Positions 56,912 through 64,000 of a stretch of 64,000 bases of DNA are shown one piece after another; position 1 is the stretch's first letter, and each line of letters begins with the position of its first letter. Position numbers and translations under genes: made by a program. The notes beneath the pieces were generated by a model. It did no database searches, was not told the DNA's origin, and saw only the letters and a program-made list of their open reading frames with translations. Source of the DNA: Cordilura impudica (lineage: Eukaryota; Arthropoda; Insecta; Diptera; Scathophagidae); the NCBI GenBank assembly GCA_963682025.1, contig OY821517.1, forward strand, positions 99,458,107 through 99,522,106, in the 5' to 3' direction.

Positions 56912-59900
56912 GCATTGGTAGTTGTTTTCTTCTCATTGAATATTAGTCATAATCATGATTTTTCTTTTGAGTTTTTTTGTCTTCGTTTTGCCGATGTTTC
57001 TTTGCACTTTTCTCATATCTGATGTTTAAAAATAATTCATAATTCCATACTTAGTAAAATAAAGACAAATATTTTGTGGGGTTCTTAACATTTATATAAT
57101 TTTTTTTTTTAAATTTATTTTTTCTAAATTACTTTTTTCTTCAGATTGATTTAGTTTAAATTATTATTATTATAAATAAATCCACCCCTTCATAGGTCCG
57201 CATGTGCTAATGATTACTCATCACAGGTACGAACCACGGTATAAGCTCTGTTGCACCATAAGCTGTATGAACTATGTTTGTGGAATTATTTATTAATTTT
57301 ATTTATTAGTATTTTTAATACTTTTAATGTTCACAATGATCGGCTTTTGGTAGATCTTTCTTGGTCAGATGCACAAGTTATTGGAACAAAGTACCATTGG
57401 AATTGCGTATTTTTTCGCATTCAAATAACGTTTTTCGCCTGAAACTCTTGGAACATCTTTATTGTTCGGATTGATTTTTATTTCTTATTTTCATAATTTT
57501 AATCTACTTTTGTCCGTAAATTAAAATATTTTTTTTGGTTGTGCTACTTCTAATTGGATCCTTTTAACATTAACTATTTGCGGTAACTATTTGCTTTTGT
57601 ACGTATTATGGCTGGGGAGCCAATGGGATATGTGTTGTGATTTGATCTGTACTAATTAGTATTAAGTTATTAACTAAGATTTCTATTACTATGTAATATA
57701 TTCGTTTTGGCCTAAATGGCTTTATATTACGGAAATGATATTATAAGGTGCCGGATCGAAATTCCAAAGAGATTATCGATGCAGAATAACGTGTTAAAAA
57801 ACGTAAACGTAATTTCATCAACAAGTATGAATATACGATTAATACCTAATTGCACATTTAAGAATCCTACTACTTCCTTTCCATGAGGTATCTACGTTCT
57901 GATCGGTTGCTGAACGGTAGAAAATAATTTCAATTTCGAACCAGGAGAGGTGTTCCTCGAATTGCCCAGATATATTCGTTAGTCGTTTTGCATTTTTTTT
58001 AAAATTTTTTGAAATAAACGTTATTTTCCGTCCGGAAAATGCGAATGAGTTCCAATGCGTAAATATGACTAATTATGCTTCTTATTTTTTGTTAAAATCA
58101 CAACAAATAATGACGTCATTAAAGATTATTCATTATTTTCGCATATAATAATAATCTCACTTCAAAACAGTACTGTGATTCTTGCAAACATTAAGGTCAA
58201 TAAGAAAGTCGCTTTTACAACCTCGGGTCACATTTTACGAAATCTTTTTGTGCGTGAAAATAAATTTTCTCTTTATTTTCATGAAAAATATTTTTTAAAA
58301 TTACTTTAAACGCTCAGTTTATTATAACGCCTATTCTTATTATTCATAATGAATTATGTACATACAGTTTCGGTCATTGAAAAAATAACACCAGAGTATT
58401 TTCATCCGCCAAAAACAGATAAAATGGCTATAGGCCAATTTTAAAAAACTTCGTTCGTATAGGAAAAATTAGCATGTCTTTTTAACTAAAGTACCTTAAC
58501 CTCCTTCCGAACTATGTAAAATTTACAGTTTTTTTTTAAATATGTACACAGGTACTACTGGTTTAATGACCGCAGCTGTTTGTATGTGAATGCTGCGTAT
58601 ATTATCACGAATAAACATCTCTTCCTTCTTCCTTATTTCTCGCATTTTCTATAATTTAATTATTTTATATTCTGAATATATTTTGTTGGTGGTGGAGGTG
58701 GCATTAAAAGAAATTTATTTTTAAATTAACGTTTTGTGTGTTTTTAAAATTATTTTAACAAAAAAAAAAAAAAAAAAAAATACAAACGCAACAACAACAG
58801 TAGTTTGTTATGCGTCTACTTCGTCTCTGACGTTGGTTGTCAACGTAGGCCGTTCGTTCTTGATCATGCCCGCCCAATGGACGAGTATATGTGAATTGGT
58901 TGAGGTGTCTTCCTGATATTAAAATTTATTCTTACATATGTACATATGTATGTATGTACATAAGTATTGTATAAATATTTTTGTTTTTTTTTTATCAGAC
59001 AGCATTGCGTATTTTAATTCTAATGTGTGTCGTCATAGTTTTTAAATTTCTTTTTTTAATTTTTCAATCTTCTATTCTCCTGCTCATTTTAATAAATCTT
59101 TACATTAGAGTTTCTCTACATTGTAATCGAGTTTTATGGTTAAAAAAAGTTTCATTCCATGCCAGAAACATGTATGTAAATAAAATTAAGAAGAAAATAA
59201 TGTTTCCATTGCAGGCAGCAGGGCCAATGAACTTTTATTTAATATTAAAATTTTACGTTTATGTATTCAATATTTTATATAAGTTAACAACAGCTTTTTT
59301 GCTTAAATTTTTTATCTATTTTATGGAAATTTTTCAAAAATAATGAATTTGAAGTTTTTGTGTGAACAAAAATTAATTTACAAAAATAAATGACAGCTTA
59401 TCAATGGGGTTGCAGATCCCAATATCGAAGAGTTTGTTGAAATTTGTAAACTATTATCCAGCAAATAGTAGATAACAAACATTTATTTAAAATCTTGTAG
59501 AATTAATATAACGAACAATTATGTCAAAAAACTTTATGGTAAAAAACCAAAAAAATTTTTCTTAAAAGTTTTTAACCGTTATAATCAAGCAGGCTACGGA
59601 GCCGTAGTAATATTTGTTTAGCTTCAGCATCGACTTCGGAGCTATTTTTTGAAATGAAAGTTATGACTCCAAGTCCGGCTCCAATTGAATAAACTAAATA
59701 AAGAATCAGAAAAAAAAGTTATGTTTCATAACCTCATTAAAAAATATCGTTTGTCGTTTAATAAAAATTCTCAAAAATCTTTTGGGCCACAAAAATTTCT
59801 ACTGCGCTCAAAATTTGCCTTAATGAACATTTTAAATGAAACTATTTTGCATTTTAGTTATTTGATATTAAGTATTTTTTAATTATTATTTTTTTTTATA

Positions 59901-59923
59901 TTAATGCATTTTTATTTTTTTAG
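56912..59923. other. effete intron 1 DNA without recognised features
   Basis: About 3 kb of AT-rich DNA. The frames at 58734-58916 and 58981-59343 are built on homopolymers or hydrophobic AT-rich codons and have no domain. The intron ends with a pyrimidine tract and TTTTTTTAG at 59915-59923. Confidence 0.4.
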
Positions 59924-60040
<117 letters not shown>

Positions 60041-60068
60041 TAAGGGTGTATTGAGTTTTTAATATATA

Positions 60069-61013
60069 AAGGGCGATTTTTTAAGAGCTATAGGAAAGTT
60101 TTCAAAAAAAAAAAAAAAACACATAAAATTCAGAAAAATGCATGAAATCTTTATTTGAATCGATAGTACGGTCCATATAATTTAGTGTTTGAAGATTATT
60201 TCATGCAAATGTTGACCGTGACTGCGCCTCAAATAGTCCATCCGCTTAGTCCAATTTTGGCAATCTCTTTCCAACATTTCGGCCGGTATCTCACGAATAA
60301 ATGCTTCAATGTTGTCTTCTAATGCGTCAATTGAAGCGGGATTGTCTGTATAGACATGAGCTTTAACATAGCCCCACAAAAAATAGTCTAAAGGCGTTAA
60401 ATCGCACGATCTAGGCGGCCAATTGACCGATCCCGAACGTGAAAAAAAATGTTCACCGAACTCGTCTATCAATAAGTCCATTGTTGCGCGTGCTGTGTGA
60501 CATGTGGCACCGTCTTGTTGAATCCACATGTCATGCAAGTCAAGCTCTTGCATTTTGGGCAAAAAAAAAGTTGGATATCATTTCTCGGTAGCGCTCACCA
60601 TTCACAGTTACGTTACGATTCGCATCATCTTTGAAGAAGTGCGATCATCATTAACACTGGCCGATACAGCTGCGATATTTTCTTCAGTTCGCACTCTACG
60701 TAAGCGTGTTGGTGGTTTAATGTCCAACAATGTAAATTTGGTGCGAAATTTAGTCACAATAGCCCGAATAGCCGCTTCAGTGGGTCGATTAAACTGACCA
60801 TAAAATGGAAGAAGCGCGCGATGAGCTTTCTTAACAGAGCACGCATTTTGATAATAAAATTCAATAACTTGAAAGCGTTGTTCGTTTGTAAGACGATTCA
60901 TGGTTAAATTATAGACCAAACTGAAGATGTTTGACAATGAAACAAAACACGAAACGTGCGTCAGCTGTTTAAACCAGTGTTGCCAAAAAGATAATAGCTA
61001 AAAAATCACCCTT
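60069..61013 (-). mobile_element. DD41D mariner, internally deleted
   Basis: Termini AAGGGCGATTTTTTAAGAGC and (inverted right end) AAGGGTGATTTTTTAGCTAT are flanked by TA at 60067-60068 and 61014-61015. The N-terminal part reads MNRLTNEQRFQVIEFYYQNA (60902 leftward), then RRVRTEENIAAVSASV. The C-terminal part reads WIQQDGATCHTARATMD and SCDLTPLDYFLWG, again with 41 residues between the last two catalytic Asps. About 0.35 kb between them, including the first catalytic Asp, is deleted. It lies in the second effete intron. Confidence 0.88.
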
Positions 61014-61119
61014 TATTACTACGTAATTTTTTAGTTGAAATTAATTTTGATTACTCTAAATTAAAATACAAAGCTAACTAAAGTTGTCTTAAGAATCATC
61101 GATGGACATTTTATTAGAA

Positions 61120-61205
61120 TGTAAACCTTGTAGTCAAACTACAGTTCCCAAATATGAATATATTTTGCTGAAATTTATTATATACAAATATTAGTGTTTT
61201 TTCGA
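61120..61205 (-). repeat. GTCY-type dispersed repeat fragment
   Basis: AACCTTGTAGTCAAACTACA followed by CAAATATGAATATATTTTG matches the segment just past the GTCY run in copy 4 (37080-37130). Only this piece remains. Confidence 0.55.
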
Positions 61206-61298
61206 CCTTTTTGTTGTTATTAAATTATAAATTATTTAAGCTTGAGGCCAGTTTTTTGCATTTTTTGTTGTTGTTTTTTGTTCAATATTTCGCTATCC

Positions 61299-61334
61299 TC
61301 AGTTCGAATCTAATTCTCTTTACGAACGGTCGTG
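61299..61334 (+). promoter_or_regulatory. Inr + DPE internal promoter of the LINE
   Basis: TCAGTT at 61299-61304 is a perfect arthropod initiator (TCAKTY) with A+1 at 61301. GGTCGTG occupies +28 to +34 and matches the RGWCGTG downstream promoter element described for Drosophila non-LTR retrotransposons. The exact +28 spacing makes chance unlikely. Confidence 0.75.
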
Positions 61335-61475
61335 TAAATAATTAAAGCGCTTAGAGTACAACTATTTAAAATTAAAAACAAGTGTATATTTTTGTTTTTG
61401 CAATTGCCTATTCTTGATCTCATTTGAACTCACGTGGTAGACAATCCAGCTTATAACAGGAATAAAAATTTAGCG

Positions 61476-62639
61476 ATGGCCCGAGGGGCCAAATCTTCAT
61501 CAAAAAGAAAGCTTGTGAACAAGAAGATGACAAAACTTCCTCCGGGTTTTGTTAACCCGAACATCGCGTCAACTTCCAGCAACAGATTTAGCCTGCTTGC
61601 TGGCCTCAATGATATGGACGTAACTCCTGCATCAAATATTAGTGATATTAAACAACGCAAACCTCCACCTATAGTTGTAGAAGCCAACGCCTCATTTGCA
61701 GAAATACGAAAACTACTAGGTAAAGATTGTATTTTCAAACTTACTTCAATTGGTACCAAAATTTTTGCTCCAACTAAAGAATTGTACGAATGCTATAAGC
61801 AAATTCTTAAAGAGAGTAAAATGGAGTTTCATTCATATGGCTCCAAAGATAATAGGTTATACACAACCTTTCTACACGGTTTACCCCGCATAAACTCTGA
61901 GGACATCACCGAAGAGTTAAAACACTACAATCTATCACCTTCTTCGGTGGCTGAAATAGTCACCAAATTCAGTTCGAACAACAATGCTGTTTACAAAGTT
62001 CAATTTGTTCGTAAAAATTTTAACCCTACTGCCTTAAAAAATGTAAGGACAATTTCAAATATCATAATTTCTTGGAAAAAATACAAATCTAGGTCCAGAA
62101 ATAAACCAACTCAGTGCTGGAACTGCTTAATGTATGGTCATGGCGGAGAACATTGTCATCGTAGTGCTGCGTGTATGATATGTGCAGAACAACATCATAC
62201 AAGTGTGTGTCCGTTTAACACAAATGAAAAAAGACCAGCTGTTTTTACATGCTTTAATTGTAAAAAACATGGAAAAGAGAGAACTGATCACTCTGCAAAC
62301 GACATCAACTGTCCGTTACGTTCTCTCTATTTGGAAACTAGAACAAGAGTAACTTCCAAAAATCATAACAACAGCAGGCAACAACAAAATATTTCATTTC
62401 AATCAAAGGTTGATTTCCCAAATTTAAGTAACAACAACACAAATTGTAACAATAACATCAATAATAACAGCAAAGCTACATATGCTAACCAGCTGAAAAC
62501 AAACAACGATTTATTTAGCATTGATGAGCTTTTTGATATTTTCACTACAGCTATGGATGATTTGCATAGGTGCACTTCAAAAGTACAACAAATCAAAGTT
62601 GTAATGTCAATGGTAAAATACGCCCATGGATTATACTAA
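61476..62639 (+). CDS. LINE ORF1, Gag-like nucleic-acid-binding protein
   Basis: 387 codons from the ATG at 61476 (MARGAKSSSKRKLVNKKMTK), chosen because it is the first ATG in the frame. A basic N-terminus is followed by a region around residues 90-190 containing YTTFLHGLPRINSEDITEEL, which resembles the RRM-like fold of Jockey Gag proteins. Next are CCHC-type knuckles CWNCLMYGHGGEHCHR and CMICAEQHHTSVC, then CFNCKKHGKERTDHSANDINC. The C-terminus is Asn-rich. The protein would coat the element's RNA and bring it to chromatin. The frame is intact. Confidence 0.85.
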   Translation: MARGAKSSSKRKLVNKKMTKLPPGFVNPNIASTSSNRFSLLAGLNDMDVTPASNISDIKQRKPPPIVVEANASFAEIRKLLGKDCIFKLTSIGTKIFAPTKELYECYKQILKESKMEFHSYGSKDNRLYTTFLHGLPRINSEDITEELKHYNLSPSSVAEIVTKFSSNNNAVYKVQFVRKNFNPTALKNVRTISNIIISWKKYKSRSRNKPTQCWNCLMYGHGGEHCHRSAACMICAEQHHTSVCPFNTNEKRPAVFTCFNCKKHGKERTDHSANDINCPLRSLYLETRTRVTSKNHNNSRQQQNISFQSKVDFPNLSNNNTNCNNNINNNSKATYANQLKTNNDLFSIDELFDIFTTAMDDLHRCTSKVQQIKVVMSMVKYAHGLY

Positions 62640-64000
62640 TAATTTAAACGTATTCAAAATGCTTCACTTGAATGCTAATGGCATTTCAAACTTTTCTAAA
62701 TTAAAACAATTTGAAATACTAATTGAAAGAGAAAATATTAAAATAGCGTCTTTGAATGAAACATTTTTTTCAGAAAATCATAGACCCTTTTTTAAAAATT
62801 ATTATTTATATAGAAGTGACAGAACAGATGCTAGAGGAGGAGGAGTAGCTCTGTTAATTCATAAATCTGTCGCTCATAAAAACCTCTTTATATCAAACAC
62901 TTCATCAATCGAAAACATCTCAATTGAAGTTATTATAAATAATAGACCTATTGTTGTATCTTCGTTATATTCACCAAGATATACCCATAACTTCTGTGCT
63001 GATATCTTGAACCTAACACCTTCCACCAAAGAATATATAGTTTTTGGTGACCTAAATGCCAAACATTGTTCATGGAATTGTCGTTCAAATAATACTGCAG
63101 GAATCGCACTCAACAACCTACAGCAATCAAGCAATTTTTTTATTCACTATTCTAATAGTCCAACCCTATTCCCCCATCAACACAATCGCGAAGCATCCAC
63201 AGTCGATATTATTTTAAGCAACTCCGCTTTAAATATAGACGTAAAAACAATGGATTACGAAATACCATCAGACCATCGCCCCATTATATGTACACTTAAA
63301 AGGTCAATGGCCTTGCAGGTTGACCTCAATTATTATGATTATAGTGCAACCAACTGGAACATTTATATGAATTTTTTAGACAATAAAATCACGTTATATT
63401 CCGATATATACAATACCAAGGCAGTTATTGACCAGGAAATCCAAAAATTTATAAATGTAGTTTTCGAAGCAAGGGATGTGTCTACACCTAAAATAACTCA
63501 ACAAAATAATTACACATTACCAGAAAGTACTGTGAAATATATAAAACTAAGAAGAAGCTTTAAAAGAAAAAGCCAACGATCTTCAAATATAGCCAAGCAA
63601 ACTTTTTATAATCAATGTACTAAGTTTCTAAGTAACATGATTGATTAAAGTATTAATTCGGAGTGCAATAAGAAATGGTCTCAATTATTATCCAATTTAA
63701 AACCAGGTGATAAATCATTTTGGAAAATAAGCAGGAACTTGCGAGGAAAAGGAAAAAATCAAATCGCTCACTTCAAAGTTGGAAATTAAAATTAAAATCT
63801 GATAGGGACAAGGCTAAAGTCCTGGCAAATACATTTGTCCAAGCAAATAACCTCACTTCGAACTATAACCACTCGGCAGATACACTAATAAATACAACAG
63901 TAAATAATTTTAAGAAGGAAAATCCCAGTTCTGAATCTGCAATTTATACATCTCTTGAAGAAGTAATGAATATTATCTCATCAATAAAACCCTCAAAATC
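62626..64000 (+). pseudogene. LINE ORF2 (endonuclease, start of RT region), broken
   Basis: It starts at the ATG at 62626, inside ORF1. The apurinic-type endonuclease is recognisable: LHLNANGISNFSKL, SLNETFF (catalytic Glu), RGGGVALLIHK, FGDLNAKHCSWNC (Asp/Asn) and PSDHRPIICTL (catalytic Asp-His). An in-frame TAA at 63646-63648 interrupts MID-SINSEC, and a frameshift near 63785 moves the frame to KSDRDKAKVLANTF. Up to 64000 it encodes the linker ending ISSIKPSKS, just before the reverse transcriptase. The lesions show this copy cannot move itself. Confidence 0.85.

Larger units (their letters stand above)
61301..64000 (+). mobile_element. Jockey-type LINE, 5'-complete, runs off the window
   Basis: A likely full-length 5' end: internal promoter at 61299-61334, short 5' UTR, ORF1 with zinc knuckles (61476-62639), and ORF2 with endonuclease (from 62626) continuing past 64000. 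ORF1 and ORF2 overlap by 14 bases. It lies in the second effete intron, same strand as the gene. Confidence 0.85.

Noticed and set aside
58734..59343. Two plus frames in effete intron 1
   Set aside because: One starts in a poly(A) run and the other is a hydrophobic AT-rich frame; neither has coding features.

Overview
The window is eukaryotic nuclear DNA from a higher fly (Diptera, Schizophora). A calyptrate such as a blow fly or house-fly relative is my best guess. The grounds are very AT-rich DNA, insect core-promoter motifs, typical dipteran transposons (mariner, Tc1, hAT, Jockey/CR1-type LINEs, GTCY-bearing dispersed repeats) and single-copy genes with clear animal homologues. The species cannot be fixed from the sequence alone.

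Only a few host genes are visible, and all lie in the right-hand 25 kb. On the minus strand, 39503-40147 is a low-complexity first coding exon ending in a clean splice donor; I cannot name it. A single-exon PRCC homologue (43776-45125, +) and a four-helix TMEM60 homologue (47261-47653, -) follow. The best-supported gene is effete/UbcD1, a class I E2 ubiquitin-conjugating enzyme. Its 8-codon exon 1 (51120-51143) and 64-nt exon 2 (59924-59987) are separated by an 8.8-kb intron, and its remaining exons must lie beyond 64000.

The left 39 kb is almost entirely transposon debris. 1657-4499 is a hAT element with target duplications and a decayed transposase. 4690-8340 holds a decayed intron-containing coding fragment and Tc1/mariner remains, one split by a MITE. 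8415-8890 is a tandem array. 9130-10203 is a piggyBac-like fragment abutting a Tc1 fragment. 11650-12345 is a LINE RNase H fragment. 17096-20392 is a hAT element carrying a young 5'-truncated LINE. 20556-21136 is a MITE with a second copy at 48320. 22681-24300 is a decayed LINE. 24761-26052 is a foldback element with about 280-bp arms and a central tandem array, nested in a GTCY dispersed repeat. 27728-39241 holds Tc1 deletion derivatives, several GTCY repeats, a second LINE fragment and a nearly intact DD41D mariner.

The effete introns contain a hAT-like MITE, a hAT-type non-autonomous element, two internally deleted mariners and, at the right edge, the 5' end of a Jockey-type LINE with a textbook Inr+DPE internal promoter (61299-61334).

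The most interesting non-gene signals are a 43-nt minimal hammerhead ribozyme on the minus strand at 21511-21553 with all core residues present, two degenerate relatives (31753-31794 and 55685-55732), subterminal palindrome arrays in three unrelated hAT-type elements, and a MITE family that carries an M1BP/Motif-1 promoter element in both copies.
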